This document shows, piece by piece, positions 17,265 to 24,855 of a DNA stretch of 28,780 nt. The position numbers and the translations under genes are program-made. The number at the start of each line of letters is the position of its first letter. Position 1 is the stretch's first letter. Under the pieces are notes generated by a model that saw only the letters and a program-made list of their open reading frames with translations, was not told the origin of the DNA and did no database searches. The DNA comes from CAILHX01 sp036561085 (GTDB lineage: Bacteria > Pseudomonadota > Gammaproteobacteria > Burkholderiales > Methylophilaceae): positions 1 through 28,780 of the forward strand of contig DATBPY010000061.1 of the NCBI GenBank assembly GCA_036561085.1, written 5' to 3'.

Positions 17265-18020
17265 TTACGAAGCTGCTGCTTCGGTGGTTTCCGCTACTTC
17301 TTCCACCTCTTCGGCAGCCATTTTCACGATATCGGTCAGTGCATTGGCACGACCTTCAAGCACAGCGTCTGCCATACCGCGCGCATACAAACGAATAGCA
17401 CGGCTGGAGTCGTCGTTACCTGGGATCACATAGGTCACGCCTTCGGGCGAATTGTTGGTATCCACAACACCAACCACCGGAATACCCAGCTTGTTGGCTT
17501 CGGTCACTGCGCCGGACTCATGGCCCACGTCAATGATGAAAATAGCATCAGGCAAACCGCCCATGTTCTTGATACCGCCGAGGGAACGATCCATCTTAGC
17601 CATTTCACGCTTGTAATCCAGCGCTTCTTTCTTGCCCAGACGGTCGATACTGCCGTCCAGCATCATGGCGTCAAAGTCGTGCAGACGTTTGATCGATTGC
17701 TTCACGGTCTTGAAATTGGTTAACATGCCGCCCAACCAGCGATGGTTGACGTAAGCGCAACCTGCGCGTTCGGCTTCTTCCTTAACGATGTCGCGGGCTT
17801 GACGCTTGGTGCCCACGAACAGGATACGGCCCTTGTTTGCGGCCAGCTGACGGATGTACTTGGTAGCCTCGTCATACAGCGGCAAGGTCTTTTCCAGGTT
17901 AACGATATGGATCTTGTTACGATCACCGAAGATGAACGGTGCCATCTTGGGATTCCAATAACGGGTTTGATGACCGAAGTGAACTCCGGCTTCCAGCATT
18001 TGACGCATGGTCACTGACAT
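17265..18020 (-). CDS. rpsB: 30S ribosomal protein S2
   Basis: The 251-aa protein has MRQMLEAGVHFGHQTRYWNPKM at the N-terminus and FGDRNKIHIVNLEKT, RWLGGMLTNFKTV and PDAIFIIDVGHE inside, all standard S2 motifs, plus an acidic alanine-rich tail (EEVEEVAETTEAAAS). It is the first gene of the minus-strand translation/envelope cluster and divergent from map. GGAG lies 7 nt before the ATG. In E. coli S2 represses its own rpsB-tsf mRNA through the leader; the roughly 100-nt leader here leaves room for such control but was not matched to a known fold. Confidence 0.98.
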   Translation of the reverse strand: MSVTMRQMLEAGVHFGHQTRYWNPKMAPFIFGDRNKIHIVNLEKTLPLYDEATKYIRQLAANKGRILFVGTKRQARDIVKEEAERAGCAYVNHRWLGGMLTNFKTVKQSIKRLHDFDAMMLDGSIDRLGKKEALDYKREMAKMDRSLGGIKNMGGLPDAIFIIDVGHESGAVTEANKLGIPVVGVVDTNNSPEGVTYVIPGNDDSSRAIRLYARGMADAVLEGRANALTDIVKMAAEEVEEVAETTEAAAS

Positions 18021-18097
18021 TTGAATCTCCTGTAAGGGTTAGTTCCTCCACACGCCGCAGAACCCCTTTAAACGGGCACCCTGTACGTGGCATGTGT

Positions 18098-18127
18098 GCG
18101 AATTGCCTTTTCAATTGAAAAGGTCGC
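18098..18127. promoter_or_regulatory. Perfect 18-bp palindrome at the rpsB transcription start region
   Basis: CCTTTTCAATTGAAAAGG (18106-18123) is its own reverse complement. The outer GCGA (18098-18101) and TCGC (18124-18127) also pair. It sits just downstream of the presumed rpsB -10 box. It could be an operator for a dimeric regulator, or the first hairpin of the rpsB leader RNA. Confidence 0.55.
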
Positions 18128-18129
18128 GT

Positions 18130-18159
18130 ATGGTAACATAAGCAGACCTTTGCATTCAA
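18130..18159 (-). promoter_or_regulatory. Candidate sigma-70 promoter of the rpsB cluster
   Basis: On the minus strand TTGAAT (18159-18154) and TACCAT (18135-18130) are separated by 18 nt. The start site would be near 18123, giving a leader of roughly 100 nt. Both hexamers match the consensus at 4 of 6 positions. This is the only long upstream gap in the cluster, so a promoter is expected here. Confidence 0.4.
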
Positions 18160-18180
18160 TCTCAATCGTTGCGGCAAGGC

Positions 18181-18209
18181 TTGGAATTATCAGAATACGG
18201 ACATACATA
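18181..18209 (+). promoter_or_regulatory. Candidate sigma-70 promoter of map-glnD
   Basis: TTGGAA (18181-18186) and TACATA (18204-18209) are spaced by 17 nt. The start site would lie a few nt before the map ATG at 18220, leaving little or no leader. Hexamer matches are partial, so this is a position-supported guess. Confidence 0.3.
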
Positions 18210-18219
18210 TAGACTTACT

Positions 18220-19017
18220 ATGAGCATCACCATTAAAACACCGCAAGATATAGAAAAAATGCGCATCGCCGGCCGCCTGGCAGGTGAAGTGCTGGATTAC
18301 ATCACGCCTTTTGTGAAGGCAGGTGTTCGCACGGAAGAGTTGGATAAGTTATGCCATGACTATATGGTGGATGTGCAAGGTTGCATCCCGGCACCGCTCA
18401 ATTACGCGCCGGGCGGCCATACGCCCTACCCCAAGTCGATATGTACCTCGATCAATCATCAGGTATGCCATGGCGTGCCGAGCGATAAACAGTTAAAGAA
18501 CGGCGACATCGTCAATATTGACGTCACCACCATCAAAGAAGGCTGGCATGGCGATACCAGTCGCATGTTCTATGTTGGCGAACCTTCTATACAAGCCAAA
18601 AGATTGTGCGAGCTGACCTACCAGAGCATGTGGATGGGTATCGCCAAAGTAAAGCCGGGCGCTACCTTGGGAGATATCGGCAGCGCCATCCAACGTTTTG
18701 CCGAAAAGAACGGCTATTCAGTGGTACGCGAATTCTGCGGGCACGGCATAGGCAAGATATTCCATGAAGACCCACAGGTATTGCATTACGGACAAGTTGG
18801 AACCGGCCTCAAACTCCAGGCAGGCATGGTCTTCACCATTGAACCCATGATCAATGCCGGTAAGCGCGACATCCGCCAGTTGGGTGACGGATGGACCATC
18901 GTTACCAAGGATCACAGCCTATCGGCACAGTGGGAACATACCATTGCAGTAACTGAGACCGGCTTCGACGTGCTGACGCTTTCTGCCGGTAGCCCTCCCC
19001 CACCCAGCCTTGTCTAG
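18220..19017 (+). CDS. map: Methionine aminopeptidase, type I
   Basis: The 265-aa protein starts MSITIKTPQDIEKMRIAGRLAGEVL. The dinuclear metal ligands are visible in NIDVTTIKEGWHGDTSRMF, CGHGIGKIFHEDP, FTIEPMINAG and WEHTIAVTE. It removes the initiator methionine from new proteins. I use the ATG at 18220, the normal family start; an upstream start at 18169 would add 17 residues with no similarity to expect. No Shine-Dalgarno motif precedes the ATG. It diverges from rpsB, a common arrangement, and its stop overlaps the glnD TTG by 8 nt. Confidence 0.96.
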   Translation: MSITIKTPQDIEKMRIAGRLAGEVLDYITPFVKAGVRTEELDKLCHDYMVDVQGCIPAPLNYAPGGHTPYPKSICTSINHQVCHGVPSDKQLKNGDIVNIDVTTIKEGWHGDTSRMFYVGEPSIQAKRLCELTYQSMWMGIAKVKPGATLGDIGSAIQRFAEKNGYSVVREFCGHGIGKIFHEDPQVLHYGQVGTGLKLQAGMVFTIEPMINAGKRDIRQLGDGWTIVTKDHSLSAQWEHTIAVTETGFDVLTLSAGSPPPPSLV

Positions 19018-21562
19018 CCCACTCAATCACTGGCGGACCCTGCTTAAAAACGGCCAGTCACGGCTACGCGACGCTTTCGAGAAAGACAAGAACCCTGCGC
19101 GGCTCCTGCATGGACATAGCCATCTGGTAGATGACATTCTGCGCGAGATCTGGGCGCAATCCGGCCTGCCGCCGGAAATCACTCTTATTGCGGTAGGCGG
19201 CTATGGCCGTGGCGAACTATATCCGCAATCCGATGTAGATATCCTGATCCTGACGCCGGAAGAAACAGCTGTCGCCATCAATTCGCTAGAGACCATCGTC
19301 AGTCTATTCTGGGATATAGGCCTAGCCATAGGCCACAGCGTACGCACGCTGCAACAATGCCTGGACGAAGCCAGCATGGACGTCACAGTACAAACCAATC
19401 TATTGGAAGCTCGATGGCTGGCTGGTAGTCGCAACGCTTGCAGGCAGTTGCAGAGAGAAGTACAACGGACACTCGATCCCCAGCACTTTTTTTTGCAAAA
19501 AGAACAGGAACAGATCCAGCGCCATGCCCGCTTCAACGACACTTCGCATAACCTGGAACCGAATATCAAGGAAAGCCCCGGCGGGCTACGCGATCTGCAT
19601 CATGTGTTTTGGATCGCGCGTAGCCTGAATATACAGCCCAGCTGGACGGGGCTGGTGAAAGCCAAACTTCTCAGCCAAGTTGAAGCGCAGCAGATACGAC
19701 GCCATGAAAAGCTATTGCAGAACCTGCGTATACGCTTGCATTACCTGGCGCAACGACGCGAAGACCGATTGCTGTTCGACCATCAGGACACCATCGCGCG
19801 GCAAATGCTGACGCTGTCTTCCAAAAGGCGGCCCAGCGAGCAGATCATGCAGCGTTTTTACCAAAGCGCGCGCCTCATCAGCCTGATGAACGAGATATTG
19901 CTGGCTGCGCTCAAAATACGCATTTTTTCTCCGAACGCCAGTCCTGCCACACCGCTGGAACATGGTTTTGTCGCATACAATGATTTGTTAGCGTTATCTG
20001 CGCCCGATCTGTTTGAAAAAACACCGACCGCCATCTTGCGCTGCTTTACCGTATGGCAACACCATCCCGAGCTGCGAGGGATGCATCCCGATGCCATACG
20101 CGCCTTGTGGCAAGCAAGAAAACAGGTCAATCAGACCTTCCGCAACGACCCTGTCCATAAACGGATGTTCATGGAATTGCTGCGTGCGTCTACCGGCGTA
20201 TTGCATACTTTGCGCCGTATGCACCGCTACGGCATTCTGGGGCGTTATATCCCGGCTTTCGGCCGTATCACCGACCAGATGCAGCACGACCTGTTCCATG
20301 TCTACACGGTAGACGAACATACCTTGAATGTACTGCGCAATGTGCGGCGCTACGCCAATCCTGATTTTGTTCATGAATTCCCCTTGTGCAGCCGTTTATT
20401 CAGCCAATTCGAACAGCCGGAGCTGCTCTACATCGCAGTATTGTTCCATGACATCGCCAAAGGTCGTGGCGGCGACCATTCCACGCTGGGTGCAGTAGAT
20501 ACCCGGCGTTTCTGCCTGCAACATGGGCTGGATAAGGCGCAGATCGAATTGGTGACTTGGCTGGTACGCAATCACTTGATCATGTCCGCTACCGCGCAGC
20601 AAAAAGACATCAGCGACCCGCAGGTCATTAGTACCTTTGTCGGGCATATGGGCGATGAGCGCCATTTGACTGCGCTTTACTTACTGACGGTGGCCGACAT
20701 CCGCGGTACCAGCCCCAATGTATGGAATGCGTGGAAAGCACGTCTGCTGGAGAATTTATTTTATGCCGCACAACGACAACTGCAAGGCAATGTGCAAAGC
20801 ATTGCCGACGCCATCAGCGACCGGCAGCAAGAAACGCAGAAGATACTGGGGCATTACGGCATCTCGGCAGACACCTACCGGTCTCTATGGAAAAATCTGG
20901 ACGACTCGTACTTCTTGCAGCATGAAGCCAAAGAGATCGCTTGGCAGACACGCCTGTTATTAACCCACATCAACACTAAACAGCCTATTGTAAGAGCCCG
21001 TCTTTCACCTAACGGCGACGGCCTGCAGGTGATGATATACACGCTGGATAAAACCGATCTGTTCGCACGCATTTGTGGCTTCTTCGAGCGGCTGGCCTAC
21101 AATATCGTGGAAGCGCGTATCAACACCACACGTCATGGCTACGCACTGGATAGTTTTCTGATATTGGATAGCAGCGACCGCTCCATACGCTACGGTAACC
21201 TGATCCAGCATATTGAAACCGAATTGAGTATCAAATTGGCAGGTGACATGCCGCCTGAACTGCCTTTGGAAGGGCGCATCAACCGCCAGCTCAAGCACTT
21301 CCCTATCGCAGTTCAGGTCACCATCACGCCTGAAGAAAAGACCAAGCGCTTCCTGCTGTCATTGGTGGCAGGAGACCGCCCCGGCCTGCTTTCGCGCGTG
21401 GCTCAGGTATTACTGCATCATGATATTCAATTGCATACCGCCAAGATCAACACACTGGGTAATCGTGCAGAAGATGCCCTGGTGATCTCGAGCAGGGATC
21501 AGGAAGCCCTCTCGCCGCAAGTCGTTAAAGAGGTAGAAGGCGAACTACTCGGGCTGTTGTAA
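19010..21562 (+). CDS. glnD: Bifunctional uridylyltransferase/uridylyl-removing enzyme (PII regulator)
   Basis: The 850-aa protein has a nucleotidyltransferase domain with GGYGRGEL (63-70) and SDVDILIL (catalytic D75 and D77). A GlnE-like helical segment follows (KESPGGLRDLHHVFWIAR), then the HD domain with LFHDIAKGRGGDHS (about 478) for uridylyl removal, and two C-terminal ACT domains (about 676 and 781: LVAGDRPGLLSRVAQVL). It senses glutamine and modifies PII (GlnB/GlnK), controlling nitrogen assimilation. The start is TTG at 19010, inside the end of map; no ATG or GTG candidate is nearby and no good ribosome site is seen, so coupling to map is inferred. Its last 18 nt overlap the convergent flagellar gene. 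Confidence 0.96.
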   Translation: MSSPLNHWRTLLKNGQSRLRDAFEKDKNPARLLHGHSHLVDDILREIWAQSGLPPEITLIAVGGYGRGELYPQSDVDILILTPEETAVAINSLETIVSLFWDIGLAIGHSVRTLQQCLDEASMDVTVQTNLLEARWLAGSRNACRQLQREVQRTLDPQHFFLQKEQEQIQRHARFNDTSHNLEPNIKESPGGLRDLHHVFWIARSLNIQPSWTGLVKAKLLSQVEAQQIRRHEKLLQNLRIRLHYLAQRREDRLLFDHQDTIARQMLTLSSKRRPSEQIMQRFYQSARLISLMNEILLAALKIRIFSPNASPATPLEHGFVAYNDLLALSAPDLFEKTPTAILRCFTVWQHHPELRGMHPDAIRALWQARKQVNQTFRNDPVHKRMFMELLRASTGVLHTLRRMHRYGILGRYIPAFGRITDQMQHDLFHVYTVDEHTLNVLRNVRRYANPDFVHEFPLCSRLFSQFEQPELLYIAVLFHDIAKGRGGDHSTLGAVDTRRFCLQHGLDKAQIELVTWLVRNHLIMSATAQQKDISDPQVISTFVGHMGDERHLTALYLLTVADIRGTSPNVWNAWKARLLENLFYAAQRQLQGNVQSIADAISDRQQETQKILGHYGISADTYRSLWKNLDDSYFLQHEAKEIAWQTRLLLTHINTKQPIVRARLSPNGDGLQVMIYTLDKTDLFARICGFFERLAYNIVEARINTTRHGYALDSFLILDSSDRSIRYGNLIQHIETELSIKLAGDMPPELPLEGRINRQLKHFPIAVQVTITPEEKTKRFLLSLVAGDRPGLLSRVAQVLLHHDIQLHTAKINTLGNRAEDALVISSRDQEALSPQVVKEVEGELLGLL

Positions 21563-21865
21563 AGGATCGAACACGGGCGGCGGCGGTAGGTCCGTATAGC
21601 TGGTACCGTGTTCCAGCCGGTATAGCCAGGCAAGCAGTTCGGCGACTGCGATATATAACTCGTGCGGAATATGGGCATCGATATCCACCTGCATCAGCAT
21701 GGACACCAACTCCGGCGATTCGTGCACGTACACACCCGCCTCGCGCGCTTTTTCAATAATCGCTTCTGCCAGCAAACCGCGCCCCTTGGCTACCACGGTG
21801 GGCGCCGTCTCGCCGGCATGATACGCCAGCGCTACTGCAAACTGTAGCGCGTCAGGATTCGCCAT
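21545..21865 (-). CDS. Free-standing FlhB/YscU cytoplasmic-domain homologue (export switch-like)
   Basis: The 106-aa protein aligns by eye with the C-terminal cytoplasmic domain of FlhB: AVALAY, APTVVAKGRGLLAEAIIEKAREAGVYVHESPELVSML, and a C-terminal helix with HELYIAVAELLAWLYRL. It has no membrane segments. The FlhB autocleavage site N-PTH corresponds to NPDA at residues 3-6, so self-cleavage is not expected. Free-standing homologues of this kind (called FlhX or FhlB-like) are known in flagellar loci and can partly replace the cleaved FlhB fragment in some species. It overlaps fliK by 14 nt; FliK is the FlhB switch partner. The 3' end overlaps glnD by 18 nt. The proline-rich tail (LPPPPVF) is unusual. 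Confidence 0.87.
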   Translation of the reverse strand: MANPDALQFAVALAYHAGETAPTVVAKGRGLLAEAIIEKAREAGVYVHESPELVSMLMQVDIDAHIPHELYIAVAELLAWLYRLEHGTSYTDLPPPPVFDPLQQPE

Positions 21866-23036
21866 CCTGTCTTACCGTCAGACCGGTCACTTGCAGACCG
21901 GAAGTTTCCATCGCCTGCGCTAGTCTTGGAGACTCACCGCGTAACATTTGAGCGCTACTGCCCTGCTCTACTGCGAAATCGATCTTGATGCCTTTACCTG
22001 CGAGTGCCAGATGTGCGGTGACTCCGCCCAGCACGGGAAATTTCAGATGCAAGCGTGTGCGCCAGGTCGTTACTTGCTCCGCATCCGCAGCACGACGATT
22101 ATCTTCTTCTATCGCCCACTCCATATCCTGTCCTGGCCACGCCTGACCTTGCCACACGATCTGATGATTGCCCAGCATATCCAATTGATTCTGTACCAGC
22201 GATGTCGTGGCGGGATGCACCGGGTTATTGATAGGCTGAGCCTGGTCGCTGGCTGCGCCCACAACCATGGAGGCATCCTTGTTGGTGATGACCATCTGTG
22301 CCGCGTCCATCTTGAGCTCAGGCGCAACGGGCTGTGCGGCTGTAGTGCTACTCGGCTGTACAGCGTTATTGGTTTGCGCGGTGCTATTGGCGTCCGACGG
22401 CTGCGGGGTCGCAGGGGCGCCCTTTTGCGGATTCAGTATGGTAGACAACTGCGCTTGAGGTTCGAGCAACAAGGACGACAACGGCCTGTCACCTACCACC
22501 CATTCGGCTTGATGCGACTCGTAAAACAAGCCGCTTTGTGAAATGGCATCGCGCAAGGCCGTAGCGAATTGCGGAGCGGAAGGCGGTTCACCTGGAATAA
22601 TAGGGGTATTGGCTGATGCGGTCTGCGTTATCAGCGGCTTTGCTTCTGCAGCACCGGTCTGACCAGCCTGAGCCTGCTGTTGCAGCATGCCCATCAATTT
22701 GCTGGTATCGCTTAACACCACGTTACTGCTCTGGTTGGGCAGCGCCTTGGCCACATCGGATAATAATGCGAACGTAGGACGCGGGTCGCCAGACACAAAC
22801 ACCAATTCCAGCTTATCACCGGGTTGCGTGTTAGGCGGTAGAGTCATATCCAGCGCCTGGTCCTCAACCATGACTTGGAAACGGTTATTGCCCAGACTTG
22901 CTATAACATGCGCCGGTAATTGCTGGCCTGGCGCCCATTCAGGCGTCTCTACAGCGCTATTCGCCACATCGATCAATGGCGGCGCTTGAGTCTTGACCAG
23001 AAGCGCAAGCTGATTCTGAATATCGTTATGTATCAT
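21852..23036 (-). CDS. fliK: Flagellar hook-length control protein FliK
   Basis: The 394-aa protein has a long low-complexity middle rich in Q, A, P, T and S (about residues 110-260). Its compact C-terminal domain matches the FliK substrate-switch fold: WRTRLHLKFPVLGGVTAHLALAGKGIKIDFAVE followed by LAQAMETSGLQVTGLTVRQ. FliK measures hook length and, by touching the FlhB cytoplasmic domain, changes export from hook to filament substrates. The N-terminal 100 residues (MVEDQALDMTLPPNTQPGDKL-like) form a small beta domain. The adjacent downstream gene encodes an FlhB-like domain, supporting the call. The ruler region is short compared with many FliK proteins. Confidence 0.88.
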   Translation of the reverse strand: MIHNDIQNQLALLVKTQAPPLIDVANSAVETPEWAPGQQLPAHVIASLGNNRFQVMVEDQALDMTLPPNTQPGDKLELVFVSGDPRPTFALLSDVAKALPNQSSNVVLSDTSKLMGMLQQQAQAGQTGAAEAKPLITQTASANTPIIPGEPPSAPQFATALRDAISQSGLFYESHQAEWVVGDRPLSSLLLEPQAQLSTILNPQKGAPATPQPSDANSTAQTNNAVQPSSTTAAQPVAPELKMDAAQMVITNKDASMVVGAASDQAQPINNPVHPATTSLVQNQLDMLGNHQIVWQGQAWPGQDMEWAIEEDNRRAADAEQVTTWRTRLHLKFPVLGGVTAHLALAGKGIKIDFAVEQGSSAQMLRGESPRLAQAMETSGLQVTGLTVRQDGES

Positions 23037-23068
23037 CGCGCATGTCTCTGAGTGCTATGTATCCTGCA

Positions 23069-23533
23069 TCAGGGCTTCTGCATGGATATGATCAGATCCG
23101 CTTCACTATGTGAAATTCCGCAGATCTCCACCAGTGCCTCTGCACTACTACCTTGCTTGGCCATATCGACGGCCTTTTGGAATGCTGTTTCGGTTTCTTT
23201 TGTTTTGCCTTCCGCTTCATGGGGAACCACGTTAGGAGACTCCGAAGGAGGCGGTGTGAGAGACCAATCAAGATCGGCAGATGGGATTTTGTGGCTGGCG
23301 AGGCTGGATTTCAATGCCATGCTTGTTTCCAGCACAGCGACCCGTTTGGTGATGGCATCCAGTTGCTGTTGCAATTCGCCTTCAGCGGCCTTTTCCTGAA
23401 TCATATTCAGCCAGCGCGGTTTGCGTAAAGCACCACCGGAGCGCATCATCAATAACATTTCGGCGATATACACCGCAAGCACCAGTATCACTACCAGTAA
23501 TAATTCACGCCATGTTACGACAATTGCTTCCAA
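23069..23533 (-). CDS. DUF2802 membrane-anchored protein of the flagellar locus
   Basis: A roughly 154-aa protein has one N-terminal membrane segment (WRELLLVVILVLAVYIAEML). A predicted coiled coil follows (EGELQQQLDAITKRVAVLE), then a proline-rich linker, and a C-terminal DUF2802 module (FQKAVDMAKQGSSAEALVEICGISHSEADLI) resembling a small helix-turn-helix. The ORF is open to a TTG at 23545, but GGAG lies 6 nt before the TTG at 23533, so I prefer the shorter form. DUF2802 proteins are found beside flagellar and chemotaxis genes of beta- and gammaproteobacteria; their function is not established. It sits between the 77-aa unknown ORF and fliK. Confidence 0.78.
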   Translation of the reverse strand: MEAIVVTWRELLLVVILVLAVYIAEMLLMMRSGGALRKPRWLNMIQEKAAEGELQQQLDAITKRVAVLETSMALKSSLASHKIPSADLDWSLTPPPSESPNVVPHEAEGKTKETETAFQKAVDMAKQGSSAEALVEICGISHSEADLIISMQKP

Positions 23534-23562
23534 AGAATTCTCCAAGTAAATGCGTCAGTTTA

Positions 23563-23796
23563 TCAAACATATTCATCTACTTGATGATCTGTTGCAAGAT
23601 ACTCGGAGAAAGAAGGTTTAGGACGATTGATACGGCGCTTGCGCAACGGCCTATGGCCTAGTGTCTCTGCTTTTGGATAGTGGCTGACGGGGTCGACCGG
23701 AAATACTGTGCCTATTGCAGAATCACCGGGTGCCAGGAGAGACACGCGAGTACTTCTCACTGCTGCAGTACCCCTTAGCGCTGTAGAGACATACAT
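23563..23796 (-). CDS. Hypothetical 77-aa protein in the flagellar cluster
   Basis: This short ORF starts MYVSTALRGTAAVRSTRVSL and ends FSEYLATDHQVDEYV, with a basic proline-containing middle (LRKRRINRPKPS). GAGG lies 6 nt before the ATG at 23796; another ATG directly upstream (23799) would be too close. It fills the gap between fliT and the DUF2802 gene exactly (17 nt to the next ORF), is co-directional with all flagellar genes and no competing ORF covers it. I recognise no family. It has no signal peptide or membrane segment and is probably largely disordered. It could be a small export-related factor, but this is only positional inference. Confidence 0.55.
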   Translation of the reverse strand: MYVSTALRGTAAVRSTRVSLLAPGDSAIGTVFPVDPVSHYPKAETLGHRPLRKRRINRPKPSFSEYLATDHQVDEYV

Positions 23797-23825
23797 CATG
23801 CACCTCGGTCAGGATAGTTGAAGGA

Positions 23826-24179
23826 TCAAGATGCGCGGTAGTGGTGACCTTGCTTTCTACCGTACTCTTTTCCAAGTTTCATTTCGTTCATCACAGATTC
23901 AATATTGCTACGCAGATTGCCTAGCCAAGACAGTAGTATCGGCGTAAATTTTTCATCGCAATTTTGAATCTCAAGTATCAATCCGATCAATACATCACGT
24001 TCATCCTGCGTGTCTGGGATCAGATTGGAAGCGCCTTGCAGAGTCTCTACTATGCCCGACCGCTCTTGCTCCAGCACGATCATCTTGTTCCAGCTTTCAT
24101 CATTTGCAGCATTCAGCATTTCCTTGCTGATTTCCAGCATGCGGTGATACAGAGACGGGATATTAAGAGCTACATTCAT
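23826..24179 (-). CDS. fliT: Flagellar protein FliT (export chaperone)
   Basis: The 117-aa all-helical protein includes SLYHRMLEISKEMLNAANDESWNKMIVLEQERSGIVETL, the FliT-family pattern of an N-terminal helix bundle with W and LEQER. The C-terminal helix NLRSNIESVMNEMKLGK ends in a basic tail. In enterobacteria FliT binds the C-terminal part of the cap protein FliD, delivers it to the export gate and, when free, binds the FlhDC regulator. It follows fliS by 23 nt. No clear ribosome site precedes the ATG. FliT is poorly conserved; context (fliD-fliS-fliT) carries much of the call. Confidence 0.87.
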   Translation of the reverse strand: MNVALNIPSLYHRMLEISKEMLNAANDESWNKMIVLEQERSGIVETLQGASNLIPDTQDERDVLIGLILEIQNCDEKFTPILLSWLGNLRSNIESVMNEMKLGKEYGRKQGHHYRAS

Positions 24180-24202
24180 TGGATATATAACTTGCCGGAT
24201 CT

Positions 24203-24667
24203 TTAGGCCATGCCCAAACTGCCATTTCCCAAACGATTAGGATCGCGCATGATAGTTGCGGTAGGCTTTTGGAACTCCATGCCATTCCATGCATCGCGCA
24301 ATTCACCCAGCAGGGTCGATACTTCTTCATATGCCCCCGGCTCGTTATTCAGGTTGCCTTCCAGCAAACGGCGCGACATATATCCGTACAATGAATAGAG
24401 ATTCTCGGCCAATACGCCGCCGGCTTCCACATTAAGGCTGCCCATCAGGCCGTCTTCAATGATGGAGATGGCATGTGATGTCGCTTTGCCTTTTTCGGCA
24501 ATGTCAGAGATTTCCTTCCCGGCCAAGTGAAATTTAGCTTTGGCGATCGCGGCCAGGGCTCCGTCATAGAGCATGACGATCAAGCGATGAGGTGACGCTG
24601 ATGCTACTCCTGCATCCATACTGACTTGTGCATAAGAATCCAGCGCACTACGCATAACCTGGTTCAT
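24203..24667 (-). CDS. fliS: Flagellar export chaperone FliS
   Basis: The 154-aa protein has the FliS pattern: SALDSYAQVSMDAGVASASPHRLIVMLYDGALAAIAKAK near the start, then an amphipathic four-helix bundle with IIEDGLMGSLNVEAGG and LYSLYGYMSRRLLEGNL. FliS wraps the C-terminal helix of flagellin, stopping early polymerisation and delivering it to FlhA. AAGGGG lies 6 nt before the ATG. It lies between the 45-aa small ORF (39 nt gap) and fliT. The C-terminal extension after DAWNGM is species-variable. Confidence 0.95.
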   Translation of the reverse strand: MNQVMRSALDSYAQVSMDAGVASASPHRLIVMLYDGALAAIAKAKFHLAGKEISDIAEKGKATSHAISIIEDGLMGSLNVEAGGVLAENLYSLYGYMSRRLLEGNLNNEPGAYEEVSTLLGELRDAWNGMEFQKPTATIMRDPNRLGNGSLGMA

Positions 24668-24706
24668 GATAACCCCTTGTTATTAAACTCGTTAATCAAA
24701 ATCTGC

Positions 24707-24844
24707 TCACTCCCCGGACAGCTTTGCCAGCTGCTGACTAAGAAATTGATTGGTTTTCGCCAACCGTTCCATCAGTACATAAAATACACCAACGCGATTT
24801 CTACCGCCAACAGCTCTGTTAAATTTGATGATCTTAACAGCCAT
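24707..24844 (-). CDS. Unannotated 45-aa small ORF between fliD and fliS; FliD C-terminal-helix-like
   Basis: Read from the minus strand, an ATG at 24844 opens a 45-codon frame ending in TGA at 24707. AAGAG lies 8 nt upstream, overlapping the fliD stop codon, so coupling to fliD is plausible. The protein begins MAVKIIKFNRAVGGRNRVGV (basic, few acids) and ends in an amphipathic helix. Residues 24-42 align ungapped with FliD residues 647-665 at 9 of 19 positions (L, L, T, F, L, QQ, A, L), with further conservative pairs (V/M, T/S, F/L, Q/R). It fills the 197-nt fliD-fliS gap. No named family is recognised. It may be a detached FliD-tail mimic or simply a similar coiled-coil; reality of the gene is likely but unproven. 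Confidence 0.6.
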   Translation of the reverse strand: MAVKIIKFNRAVGGRNRVGVFYVLMERLAKTNQFLSQQLAKLSGE

Positions 24845-24855
24845 GATACTAACTC

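Noticed and set aside
17923..18177. An 84-codon minus-strand frame in the rpsB leader, as a possible leader peptide
   Set aside because: It overlaps the rpsB coding start in another frame, has no ribosome site, and would begin upstream of the likely promoter.
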